64,000 bases of DNA from contig NZ_JVVM01000006.1 of the NCBI RefSeq assembly GCF_001054325.1, positions 1 to 64,000 on the forward strand, given 5' to 3'. The notes under the pieces are model-generated. The model saw only the letters and a program-made list of their open reading frames with translations, made no database searches and was not told where the DNA came from. The number at the start of each line of letters is the position of its first letter. Position 1 is the first letter of the stretch. This DNA is from Corynebacterium vitaeruminis. GTDB lineage: Bacteria > Actinomycetota > Actinomycetes > Mycobacteriales > Mycobacteriaceae. Both the position numbers and the translations under genes were made by a program. Positions 9,130-17,037 of the stretch are shown here, one piece after another.

Positions 9130-9633
9130 GTGGACGTAACTGTTCCAGTTTGGGTCGTTGTCCTGGTCATTGCGCTGATTATTGTGCTCATTATCGGTCT
9201 GGTGGCTTCATCGACAGCGAAACGTCTGAACCGTATGCACATTCGCACGGACTTGGCGCGTTCTTCACTGGAAGCGGCGTTGGGGCGAAGGGCGGCAGTT
9301 GCTCGTGCCGCGTACCCGGAGCTCGCCGGAGTGGTGACGAAGGTGGAAGCCACACCGCTTAGAGCCAACAACACCGGGCAGCGCGCGGATGTGGAAAACG
9401 AGCTGACTAGGAAAATTATGGCGCTCTATGAGGAACAGCCAGTGGATCGAACGATGGCAATTGAGCTCGCCGATGCCCACACGCGACTCGAGCTCGCCCG
9501 TCGTTTTTACAACGATGCGGTGACGGATACGAAGGCACTGCGAGCCAGGCCTCTAGTGCGTGCGCTGCGACTGGCGGGTACTGCACCCGAACCGGAATAT
9601 TTCGATGTTGCAGACGGGCTGACAACGGCTTAG
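9130..9633 (+). CDS. Conserved membrane protein, LemA-like, unknown function
   Basis: 167 residues with a GTG start. One N-terminal membrane helix (about residues 4-25, Val/Ile/Leu-rich) is followed by a cytoplasmic, mostly helical region. Segments such as RLNRMHIRTDLARSSLEAAL and the heptad-like character of the C-terminal half resemble LemA-type coiled-coil proteins, but I see no decisive motif. It starts 62 bp after pimA, and homologous-looking small membrane proteins occupy this position in related corynebacteria. The function is unknown; co-expression with the PIM genes is plausible. Confidence 0.75.
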   Translation: MDVTVPVWVVVLVIALIIVLIIGLVASSTAKRLNRMHIRTDLARSSLEAALGRRAAVARAAYPELAGVVTKVEATPLRANNTGQRADVENELTRKIMALYEEQPVDRTMAIELADAHTRLELARRFYNDAVTDTKALRARPLVRALRLAGTAPEPEYFDVADGLTTA

Positions 9634-9772
9634 GTTTGGGTAAAGGCGCTGTTGTGCTGGATGTTTTCCGTGTTATCTGACTCTATGAACAGCACGGTCT
9701 AGTTCAGGCGTTATAGTGTTAAACGACTACAAACAGTCACATTCACCAGTTTTATTAGGGAAGTAGGGTTCG

Positions 9773-10675
9773 TTGAGCACGGTTGAAAACAACTCCGGAC
9801 AGGGCACTGCGCGAGTGAAGCGCGGTTTCGCTGAGATGATGAAGGGCGGCGTCATTATGGACGTCGTTACTCCGGAGCAGGCCAAGATCGCAGAGGATGC
9901 CGGCGCAACTGCCGTGATGGCGCTGGAGCGCGTCCCCGCCGATATCCGCGCAGAGGGCGGCGTGTCGCGTATGTCCGACCCGGACATGATTGAGGGCATC
10001 ATCAATGCCGTCTCCATCCCGGTTATGGCCAAGGCACGTATCGGCCACTTTGTTGAGGCGCAGGTGCTGCAGTCCCTAGGCGTGGACTTCATTGACGAGT
10101 CCGAGGTGCTGACTCCGGCCGATTACTCGAACCACATTGACAAGTTCGACTTCACTGTTCCGTTTGTCTGTGGCGCGACCAACCTGGGTGAAGCTCTCCG
10201 CCGCATCAACGAAGGTGCTGCGATGATTCGCTCCAAGGGTGAGGCTGGTACCGGCGATGTTTCCAACGCTGTGACTCACATGCGCACCATCCGTGCTGAA
10301 ATTAACCGTCTGCGTTCCATGGCTCCGGACGAGCTCTACGTTGCCGCCAAGGAGCTGCAAGCGCCGTACGAGCTGGTACGTGAGGTCGCTGAGACCGGTA
10401 AGCTGCCGGTTGTGCTGTTCACCGCAGGTGGCATTGCAACTCCGGCAGACGCTGCCATGATGATGCAGCTCGGTGCTGAGGGTGTCTTTGTCGGCTCCGG
10501 TATCTTCAAGTCCGGTGATCCGGAGAAGCGCGCTAAGGCTATCGTGCAGGCAACCCAGCACTACGATGACCCGAAGGTCATCGCTGATGTCTCCCGCGGT
10601 CTCGGCGAGGCAATGGTCGGCATCAACGTCGATGAGATTCCGCAGCCGCACCGACTCGCGGAGCGTGGCTGGTAA
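9773..10675 (+). CDS. pdxS: Pyridoxal 5'-phosphate synthase, PdxS subunit
   Basis: 300 residues with a TTG start after a GAAGTAGGG ribosome binding site. The (beta/alpha)8 lyase is highly conserved: [52 protein letters not shown] and [18 protein letters not shown] are all present. PdxS makes PLP from ribose 5-phosphate, glyceraldehyde 3-phosphate and ammonia supplied by PdxT, forming a cytoplasmic 12+12 complex. It heads the pdxS-tesB-pdxT run. A TATAGT box at 9712-9717 is a possible -10, although no good -35 accompanies it. No MocR-type pdxR gene lies next to it. Confidence 0.97.
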   Translation: MSTVENNSGQGTARVKRGFAEMMKGGVIMDVVTPEQAKIAEDAGATAVMALERVPADIRAEGGVSRMSDPDMIEGIINAVSIPVMAKARIGHFVEAQVLQSLGVDFIDESEVLTPADYSNHIDKFDFTVPFVCGATNLGEALRRINEGAAMIRSKGEAGTGDVSNAVTHMRTIRAEINRLRSMAPDELYVAAKELQAPYELVREVAETGKLPVVLFTAGGIATPADAAMMMQLGAEGVFVGSGIFKSGDPEKRAKAIVQATQHYDDPKVIADVSRGLGEAMVGINVDEIPQPHRLAERGW

Positions 10676-10677
10676 AA

Positions 10678-11556
10678 ATGGCTAACATCCGCGAAGTATT
10701 AGATCTGGAGCAGATTGACCGCGACATTTTCCGTGGCCCAGTCATTAAGTCAATTCTGCAGCGCACTTTCGGTGGCCAAGTTGCCGGCCAGTCCCTAGTC
10801 GCGGCGACGCGCACAGTGGGTAATACTTTCGCGGTAAACTCCCTCCACGCCTACTTTGTAGGCCCGGGCCGTCCCCATATTCCGACGGTCTACCTGGTCA
10901 AGCGTATTCGCGATGGCCGGTCTTTCTGCCACCGCTCCGTCGAAGCTGTGCAAGATGGCCGCACAATTTTCGTCATGCAGGTCAGCTTCCATCGCAAGGG
11001 GGATGAGGGGCTCGAGCACTCTGACGTGATGCGCAAGGTGCCAGATCCCGAGGATGTGGTGACGGACACGTCGGAGATGACAAACACCCGGCGCCTGCTC
11101 ATGCGCGAGTGGGCAGACTGGGATATTCGGGTAGTCCCGGATGATCAGTTCGAACACAACAAGTACACCCCGTCGCAGCAACTGGTGTGGTTCCGGTGCA
11201 AGGATCGCCTGCCCGATAACGAGACATTCCACGTCTGCACGCTGGCGTACATGTCCGATATGACTCTTTTGTCGTCGGCTCTGGTCCCGCATCCAGGTGT
11301 GGAGGTACAGGAAGCCAGCCTCGACCATGCGATGTGGTTTATGCGCCCATTCCGTGCTGATGAATGGCTTCTCTACGACCAGATTTCGCCGTCGGCGCAT
11401 GCCGGTCGCGCACTGACTCATGGCCGCATCTTTAACCAAAAGGGTGAGCTCGTAGCCGTCGTCACGCAGGAGGGGCTGACCCGAAGCCTGGCACCGGGTG
11501 TCGAGCCTGTGCCAGTGGTGGCGAACTTCGACGCACGCAGCGAAAACCTCGATTAA
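10678..11556 (+). CDS. tesB: Acyl-CoA thioesterase II (TesB-like)
   Basis: 292 residues, starting 2 bp after the pdxS stop. It is a double hotdog-fold thioesterase: the N-terminal half has QRTFGGQVAGQSLVAA and SLHAYFVGPG, and the C-terminal half has the family segments SLDHAMWFMRPFRADEWLLYDQISPSAHAGRAL and GRIFNQKGELVAVVTQEGL. It hydrolyses fatty acyl-CoA to free acid and CoA. The ends of pdxT and tesB overlap by one base. The placement inside a PLP synthase operon matches mycobacterial order (snzP-tesB2-snoP), but no biochemical link to PLP is evident. Confidence 0.92.
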   Translation: MANIREVLDLEQIDRDIFRGPVIKSILQRTFGGQVAGQSLVAATRTVGNTFAVNSLHAYFVGPGRPHIPTVYLVKRIRDGRSFCHRSVEAVQDGRTIFVMQVSFHRKGDEGLEHSDVMRKVPDPEDVVTDTSEMTNTRRLLMREWADWDIRVVPDDQFEHNKYTPSQQLVWFRCKDRLPDNETFHVCTLAYMSDMTLLSSALVPHPGVEVQEASLDHAMWFMRPFRADEWLLYDQISPSAHAGRALTHGRIFNQKGELVAVVTQEGLTRSLAPGVEPVPVVANFDARSENLD

Positions 11557-12176
11557 TGTCGCCTGAAACAATCGGAATCCTCGCTCTTCAGGGCAACGTT
11601 GCCGAACACGGGTATGTGCTGGATAAGCTCGGTGTCGCGCACCGGAAGGTGCGCTTGCCGCGAGACTTGGATGGGCTCGGCGGCCTAATCTTGCCCGGTG
11701 GAGAATCCACCACGATGAGCAAGCTCATGGTCTTCAATGAGCTCGTGGAGCCGCTGCGCGAGGCACTCCGCGATGGCCTTCCGGTATACGGCACCTGCGC
11801 AGGCATGATTTTGCTTGCCGACGAAGTGCTCGACACCCGTCCGGATGCGGTAAGCCTAGGGGTGATTGACATTACGGTTCGTCGTAACGCCTTTGGCCGT
11901 CAAGTGGATTCCTTTGAAACCGATCTGGATATTCCACAACTGGCGATTAACGGTGACCAGCCGCCTGTGCACGCCGCCTTTATTCGCGCTCCGTGGGTTG
12001 AGCGCGTGGGCGATGGCGTTGAGGTGCTAGCGCGCGTTCCAGAATCGGCTGGAGAAGCCGCCGGCACAGTGGTCGGTGTGCGCCAGAGGGCTGCTATGGC
12101 GACCAGCTTTCACCCGGAGTCGACGGGGGAGACGCGGGTTCACGAGTTCTTTTTGCGAGAGCTTGTCGGCATTTAA
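11556..12176 (+). CDS. pdxT: Pyridoxal 5'-phosphate synthase glutaminase subunit PdxT
   Basis: 206 residues with an ATG in the TAATG overlap with tesB. It is a class I glutamine amidotransferase: LPGGESTTMSKL (oxyanion region), GTCAGM carrying the nucleophilic Cys, and SFHPE with the catalytic His/Glu near the C-terminus. It releases ammonia from glutamine and passes it to PdxS. The slightly long linker before the SFHPE motif is Ala/Gly-rich. It completes the operon; a new promoter-like box lies directly after it. Confidence 0.96.
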   Translation: MSPETIGILALQGNVAEHGYVLDKLGVAHRKVRLPRDLDGLGGLILPGGESTTMSKLMVFNELVEPLREALRDGLPVYGTCAGMILLADEVLDTRPDAVSLGVIDITVRRNAFGRQVDSFETDLDIPQLAINGDQPPVHAAFIRAPWVERVGDGVEVLARVPESAGEAAGTVVGVRQRAAMATSFHPESTGETRVHEFFLRELVGI

Positions 12177-12188
12177 ATCGTCGGTTTG

Positions 12189-12194
12189 TATAAT
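12189..12194 (+). promoter_or_regulatory. -10 box ahead of yebC
   Basis: A perfect TATAAT sits 62 bp upstream of the yebC start, with TTGTCG at 12163-12168 as a weak -35 at a long 20 bp spacing. It suggests that yebC has its own promoter downstream of pdxT. Confidence 0.45.
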
Positions 12195-12255
12195 GAACAC
12201 CTGAATAATTCCCATCTACATGGGTATTGACGAGAGGATTGGTAGGAACTAGCAC

Positions 12256-13008
12256 ATGGCGGGTCATTCAAAATGGGCAACCACTAAGCACAAGAAGGCT
12301 GCTAATGACGCCAAGCGCGCCAAAGAGTGGGCGAAGATGATCAAGAACATCGAGGTCGCGGCTCGTACCGGCGGTGGTGATCCGGCTGGTAACCCCACCC
12401 TCGATGACATGATTAAGAAGGCCAAGAAGGCCTCGGTTCCCAACGACAACATTGAGCGTGCCCGCAAGCGTGGCTCCGGTGAGGAGTCCGGCGGTGCTGA
12501 CTGGGAGAACATCGTCTACGAAGGCTACGCACCTGGGGGCGTTGCTCTGATTGTGGAGTGCCTGACGGATAACCGTAACCGTGCTGCTTCCGATGTGCGC
12601 TCGGCGTTCAACAAGAACAACGGCAACATGGCGGACAACGGTGCCGTGGCGTACCTGTTCGAAAAGAAAGGTGTCGTTGAGCTGCCGAAGGGCGAGCTGA
12701 CTGAGGATGACCTGCTCATGGCCGTTCTCGATGCCGGTGCGGAAGAGGTCAACGACCTGGGAGAAAAGTTCGAGGTGGTCTCCGCCTTCACCGATTTGAT
12801 GAATGTCCGCACCGCTTTGGTCGACGCTGAGATGGAGTACGACTCCACAGATCAGGACTACCGCGCTTCTACCATGGTCGCTCTCGATGCCGACGGTGCA
12901 CGCAAGCTCTTCCGCTTAATCGATGCCCTCGAAGAATCTGACGACGTGCAGAACGTCTACTCGAATGCCGACATCAGCGACGAGGTCATCGCCGAACTCG
13001 ACGGCTAG
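12256..13008 (+). CDS. yebC: YebC/PmpR-family (TACO1-like) DNA/RNA-binding protein
   Basis: 250 residues with ATG. The N-terminus [21 protein letters not shown] is the family hallmark, followed by [28 protein letters not shown] and [30 protein letters not shown]. Family members have been described as transcriptional regulators and more recently as ribosome-associated factors relieving stalls at proline stretches; which applies here cannot be told from sequence. It is followed by a strong bidirectional terminator and lies upstream of ruvC, as in most actinobacteria. Confidence 0.95.
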   Translation: MAGHSKWATTKHKKAANDAKRAKEWAKMIKNIEVAARTGGGDPAGNPTLDDMIKKAKKASVPNDNIERARKRGSGEESGGADWENIVYEGYAPGGVALIVECLTDNRNRAASDVRSAFNKNNGNMADNGAVAYLFEKKGVVELPKGELTEDDLLMAVLDAGAEEVNDLGEKFEVVSAFTDLMNVRTALVDAEMEYDSTDQDYRASTMVALDADGARKLFRLIDALEESDDVQNVYSNADISDEVIAELDG

Positions 13009-13111
13009 GCAATCGCTTGACGACGGACTGATGCGAATCTTGTCGGTCGGGGGTAGCCCGTTTTTGGCCAGCCCCACAACGCTGAATTGCTCGGCGAGCT
13101 GGTGTGCATAG

Positions 13112-13147
13112 AAAATCCCCATCGGAGAATCGTCCGATGGGGATTTT
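13112..13147. terminator. Bidirectional terminator between yebC and the DUF3817 gene
   Basis: A perfect 14 bp stem is formed by AAAATCCCCATCGG (13112-13125) and its complement (13134-13147), with an 8-base loop. The A and T flanks make it usable by both convergent genes. Confidence 0.9.
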
Positions 13148-13175
13148 GGTTTCTGAAAGTTTTAAGACAACCGTT

Positions 13176-13640
13176 TTAAGAGAACCACTGAGTCGGAGGC
13201 CCAGCCATCAGCAGCAGAGTGAAGACCACGATGAGAACAATCAGAATGACGAATGCCGAAATGAATGGGCGGCGAATAATCATGGCGAGTGCCCACTCGA
13301 AGATGTCCTGTGGCTCCTCAGATTCGTCGGTAAAGCGCCACGGCTGGTCCAGCAAGCCGGCCTTTAGAGTGTTCTGTTCAAACGGGTAGGTTGCGAACGG
13401 GATGATGGAAGAGGCCAGGCCAACGACACCGCGGCCAAAGCTCCACCGCTGGTTGATCCACACCATGATGGTGGTGACTACGTAGCACAGAAACGTAAAC
13501 CCGTGGATGCTGCCGAAGATGGTGGTGGCAACGTCAGTGACTTTGAACAGGTACTTTAGCGCCAGCCCGAACAACAACAGGGCCCACGTGACCATTTCAG
13601 CTGCAGCGAGAACGCCGTAGAGCTTCTTCGGTGAATTCAT
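13176..13640 (-). CDS. DUF3817 integral membrane protein
   Basis: 154 residues on the minus strand, convergent with yebC and divergent from ruvC (86 bp between the starts). The DUF3817 region has three or four membrane helices: LYGVLAAAEMVTWALLLFGLALKY, then GSIHGFTFLCYVVTTIMVW with the family's conserved HG, then GVVGLASSIIPFATYPFE. A final helix lies near the C-terminus (FISAFVILIVLIVVFTLLLMAG). Such proteins are widespread in actinobacteria and have no assigned function. The insertion between yebC and ruvC is intact, with its own terminator. Confidence 0.85.
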   Translation of the reverse strand: MNSPKKLYGVLAAAEMVTWALLLFGLALKYLFKVTDVATTIFGSIHGFTFLCYVVTTIMVWINQRWSFGRGVVGLASSIIPFATYPFEQNTLKAGLLDQPWRFTDESEEPQDIFEWALAMIIRRPFISAFVILIVLIVVFTLLLMAGPPTQWFS

Positions 13641-13725
13641 GGTGTCAAACCTAGCAGAACCTACGGTTGGTGCCTCTTGTAGCTACGATACAAACAGCTG
13701 TTCGAAATGTGGTATTAGTGGAGAC

Positions 13726-14313
13726 GTGAATTATCGAGCTGGATCTCTCCGAGTGATGGGTATTGACCCTGGCCTTACTCGATGCGGTCTCTCCATTGCG
13801 GAAGGCACTCAGGGCAGGAAAGTCGTTCCCATTGCTGTGGGCGTGGCCCGCACACCAACTACGGCTTCGTTGGAGGATCGCCTCCTACGGCTTTCCAATG
13901 CCGTGGAGCAGTGGATGGATGAATACCAACCGGACGTGGTTGCGATGGAAAGGGTATTCGAGCGGGGTAACGTCTCCACCGTGATGCAGACTGCTCATGC
14001 AGTCGGTGTGCTGGTTCTCGCGGCGGCGCGCCGCGGTTTGGAAGTGCATATGTACACGCCATCGGAGGTCAAGAAAGCGCTTACCGGCAATGGCCGGGCT
14101 GATAAGAAGCAGATGACCATGATGGTGACCAGAATTCTAGGGTTGGAAACGCCACCGAAACCTGCGGACGCAGCGGATGCGTTGGCCATTGCGATTTGCC
14201 ACTGTTGGCGTGGCCCAGTTTTGCAACGCCAGCGCGACACGTTGGCGGCCCTTGCCAAACAGCACGAGGAACGGGAATCGGAGCTCTCTCGCCGTGAGCA
14301 TACGTCGCGGTAA
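13726..14313 (+). CDS. ruvC: Crossover junction endodeoxyribonuclease RuvC
   Basis: 195 residues from GTG 13726. This start gives a short leader before VMGIDPGLTRCG, as in related proteins; the frame is open further upstream but only into the DUF3817 promoter side. Catalytic acidic residues are visible in GIDPG, in AMERVFE and in the closing ADAADALAIAICH. RuvC cuts Holliday junctions symmetrically after RuvAB branch migration. A downstream Arg/Glu-rich tail ends the protein. It heads ruvC-ruvA-ruvB, with about 83 bp to ruvA. Confidence 0.94.
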   Translation: MNYRAGSLRVMGIDPGLTRCGLSIAEGTQGRKVVPIAVGVARTPTTASLEDRLLRLSNAVEQWMDEYQPDVVAMERVFERGNVSTVMQTAHAVGVLVLAAARRGLEVHMYTPSEVKKALTGNGRADKKQMTMMVTRILGLETPPKPADAADALAIAICHCWRGPVLQRQRDTLAALAKQHEERESELSRREHTSR

Positions 14314-14396
14314 AGTACGGCTGGTTAGCAAACAGCAGTGAACTCTGCATCTACCGCGGTGTCTTGAGTGGTCTGTAGTGAAAGGAAATGTGAGAA

Positions 14397-15017
14397 GTGA
14401 TTGCATCTCTGCGAGGTGAGGTTATTGACCTCGGTGCGGACTATTGCGTTATTGAATGCGGTGGTGTCGGACATTTGGTCACCATTACCGGCAGGTTAGC
14501 TTCCCAGTTGGTGAGGCATGAGCAGACTTTCATGTTGACCACTATGACGGTTCGCGAAGACGCAATTACGCTTTTCGGTTTTGCCAACTCGCAGGAACGT
14601 GAGATGTTCGCACTCTTGCGCACTGTCTCAACAGTGGGGCCGAAGGTAGCGATGTCTGTTCTTTCTGTACTGTCGCCGGCTGAAATTGCCAATGCGGTCG
14701 CCTCAAAGAATGCGAAGGCCTTGCAAGCAGCTAACGGCGTCGGCAAGCGATTGGCGGAGCGCCTGCTAGTCGAGCTGAAGGATAAGGTCGAGGTATTCGC
14801 CGACAGGGCAGTGTCCCAGCCGGAGGAAGCTGCAAGCGGAACAGCTCCTGGCATTGTCCTTAAGGCGGATTTGGATCAGGTCGTTGGCGCTTTGGTTGGA
14901 CTCGGTTTTCCGGAGGCGGATGCCAACCAGGCGGCAGAGACTGTCGTACGCATCGATCCGAACTTGGATACGTCGATGGCGCTCAAGGCGGCGCTGAAGA
15001 CATTGGGTGAGAAGTAA
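14397..15017 (+). CDS. ruvA: Holliday junction branch migration protein RuvA
   Basis: 206 residues with a GTG start preceded by GAAAGGAAA. The N-terminal OB domain (MIASLRGEVIDLG) is followed by the helix-hairpin-helix region (TVSTVGPKVAMSVLSVLSP; ANGVGKRLAERLLVELKDK), a linker, and a C-terminal three-helix domain (ADLDQVVGALVGLGFPEADANQA) that contacts RuvB. The RuvA tetramer holds four-way junctions. The size is standard. Confidence 0.96.
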   Translation: MIASLRGEVIDLGADYCVIECGGVGHLVTITGRLASQLVRHEQTFMLTTMTVREDAITLFGFANSQEREMFALLRTVSTVGPKVAMSVLSVLSPAEIANAVASKNAKALQAANGVGKRLAERLLVELKDKVEVFADRAVSQPEEAASGTAPGIVLKADLDQVVGALVGLGFPEADANQAAETVVRIDPNLDTSMALKAALKTLGEK

Positions 15018-15083
15018 GTGCTGGTTGATGGTCTGCCGGGACATTGATAGCGATAATTGGCAGTGCACTAGGATGAGGGGACT

Positions 15084-16196
15084 ATGAGCGATATCGAGCG
15101 CACGGAATTTAACGTGTCGGGCAATCCCTTCGGGGGTTCCCTCGGTGGATCGGCCAACGATTCTTTCGGCGGTACGGGAAATGGTGCTCAGCGTGATCTC
15201 GACGCGCGTGCCCAGGTCGAGGAAATTGATGCCGAATCGAACCTGCGCCCGAAGTCGCTAGGCGAGTTCATCGGTCAGCCCAAGGTTCGGGAGCAGCTCG
15301 ATTTAGTGCTCTCGGGTGCCCGAGGACGAGATGTGACTCCAGACCATATTCTGCTGTCAGGGCCTCCAGGACTAGGCAAGACCACCATGGCGATGATTAT
15401 CGCGCAGGAAATGGGGTCGTCACTGCGCATGACCTCAGGCCCGGCTTTAATTCGCGCCGGCGATTTGGCAGCAATGCTGTCCAACCTGCTCGAGGGCGAT
15501 GTGCTCTTCATCGACGAGATCCACCGCATTGCCAGACCAGTGGAAGAAATGCTCTACATGGCAATGGAGGATTTCCGTATCGACGTCATCGTGGGCAAGG
15601 GCCCGGGAGCTACGTCAATTCCACTTGAGATTCCACCATTTACTTTGGTAGGAGCAACGACGCGCTCGGGAATGCTAACCGGCCCGCTGCGTGACCGTTT
15701 TGGTTTTACCGCGCAGATGGAGTTCTACGAGGTTGAGGATCTGACAAGGGTGGTTACCCGTGCCGCTGGAATCCTCGGGGTAGATATCAGCCCAGAGGCT
15801 GCGGTGGAGATCGCCTCACGTTCGCGCGGCACACCACGAATCGCCAACCGTCTACTGCGTCGCGTACGCGATTTCGCCGATGTCCACTCCGGTGGCGTTA
15901 TTGATCTTGGTGCGGCTAAGGCAGCGCTGATTGTGTTCGATGTCGACGAGCTGGGGCTCGACCGTCTGGATCGGGCAGTGCTGACAGCCTTGGTCAAGGG
16001 ACACGGCGGTGGGCCTGTGGGGGTAAACTCGCTGGCACTGGCAGTGGGTGAGGAGCCCTCGACCGTGGAAGAAGTGTGCGAACCCTACTTGGTACGTGCA
16101 GGAATGATTGCGCGCACATCCCGTGGACGCGTGGCAACTGCCCGAGCATGGCGGCACTTGGGGCTACAGCCCCCGGAGGGAACTATCGGAGAATAG
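15084..16196 (+). CDS. ruvB: Holliday junction branch migration helicase RuvB
   Basis: 370 residues with ATG preceded by GAGGGG. It has an N-terminal Gly/Asn-rich extension of about 40 residues, then the AAA+ core: Walker [10 protein letters not shown], Walker B LFIDEIHR, sensor [18 protein letters not shown] and the arginine-finger region. The C-terminal winged-helix domain follows ([31 protein letters not shown], then GR and the HLG end). RuvB motors drive branch migration with RuvA. It is followed by yajC, as in other corynebacteria. Confidence 0.97.
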   Translation: MSDIERTEFNVSGNPFGGSLGGSANDSFGGTGNGAQRDLDARAQVEEIDAESNLRPKSLGEFIGQPKVREQLDLVLSGARGRDVTPDHILLSGPPGLGKTTMAMIIAQEMGSSLRMTSGPALIRAGDLAAMLSNLLEGDVLFIDEIHRIARPVEEMLYMAMEDFRIDVIVGKGPGATSIPLEIPPFTLVGATTRSGMLTGPLRDRFGFTAQMEFYEVEDLTRVVTRAAGILGVDISPEAAVEIASRSRGTPRIANRLLRRVRDFADVHSGGVIDLGAAKAALIVFDVDELGLDRLDRAVLTALVKGHGGGPVGVNSLALAVGEEPSTVEEVCEPYLVRAGMIARTSRGRVATARAWRHLGLQPPEGTIGE

Positions 16197-16264
16197 CTTT
16201 CCCTCAAATCCTGTCCCAGGGCAGTGTGGAATTGCGAGCAGGCAATTCGTTAAACTCGGCAGAC

Positions 16265-16726
16265 ATGGATCAAACTATTCTCCTCCTACTTATTTTCTTG
16301 TTCCTGGCGCTGCCGATTTGGCAGATCGTCAAGCAGAACAAGCAGGTGCGCACCATCCGGGAAATGCAGGATAAGCTGGCCCCTGGCGCGGAGGTCATCA
16401 CAGGTTCCGGCATGCACGGCGTGGTCGTTGATACCACCGACACAACCGTTGACCTAATCATCGCTGACGGCATCGTCACCCGTTGGGAGAAGGGCGCTAT
16501 TGCCCGCAACCTCACTACCGGCGCGGGAGCTAGCTACGCTCACCGCGACCAGCGTGGCAGAGTTTCCGATGCGACGGACGACCACATTGGCGATGTGCAA
16601 GAAATTACCGGCCACGGTCCGGCTGATAATGCGGCTTCGGACAGCAACGGGCAGGCCGCGAACCCGGATACAACGAGCAATTCGGATAACCCGGGTAAAG
16701 GTGGCTCGACTTCTACCGAAAAGTAG
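16265..16726 (+). CDS. yajC: Preprotein translocase subunit YajC
   Basis: 153 residues from ATG 16265. A single N-terminal membrane helix (ILLLLIFLFLALPIW) is followed by the conserved cytoplasmic segment (EMQDKLAPGAEVITGSGMHGVVVDTTDTTVDL ... GIVTRWEKGAIARNL), then an unusually long Asn/Asp/Ser-rich C-terminal tail. YajC joins SecDF in the holotranslocon. The start has no Shine-Dalgarno sequence; TAAACT at 16251-16256 lies 8 bases before the ATG, compatible with a leaderless or very short-leader transcript. An upstream in-frame extension overlaps the end of ruvB and has no support. Confidence 0.92.
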   Translation: MDQTILLLLIFLFLALPIWQIVKQNKQVRTIREMQDKLAPGAEVITGSGMHGVVVDTTDTTVDLIIADGIVTRWEKGAIARNLTTGAGASYAHRDQRGRVSDATDDHIGDVQEITGHGPADNAASDSNGQAANPDTTSNSDNPGKGGSTSTEK

Positions 16727-17037
16727 TAGCAGTTTTGCACGTCCACGCCCCGCTGGTTTGCATGCCATCAAGCTCTAGCGTGCGCCGTAGGGCGAAGAAC
16801 GCGACCCAGGTTTCGCCGTCGGCAAGCGTGGGGAAGATTTTCACTAAACAGGTACAAGTCAAAACCGGCGCAGGCCGCTAAATCGGTTATCCTCTAGCGG
16901 TTAGTGTTTATAGCTTTGCTTGGCGACGCCCGCAATGCCCCTACCTGGTATTGCGCGAGTTCGCGGTGCAGTTATAGACACGCGTTTCAACCCGAAACGT
17001 TCAAGTACCTAAACGTCACGATTCAGGAGACTTTGCT
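16727..17037 (+). promoter_or_regulatory. Non-coding region upstream of secD with promoter and hairpin
   Basis: About 310 bases carry no gene. A 9 bp stem with one G-T pair is formed by CGCAATGCC (16931-16939) and GGTATTGCG (16947-16955). TTGCGC (16951-16956) and TATAGA (16973-16978), 16 bp apart, form a plausible promoter about 60 bases before the secD TTG. The hairpin overlaps the -35 box, so the element could be an operator rather than a terminator. Confidence 0.4.

Noticed and set aside
13639..13725. Longer N-terminus for RuvC starting at 13639
   Set aside because: It would overlap the start of the divergent DUF3817 gene and adds residues with no counterpart in RuvC; GTG 13726 gives the usual short leader before GIDPG.
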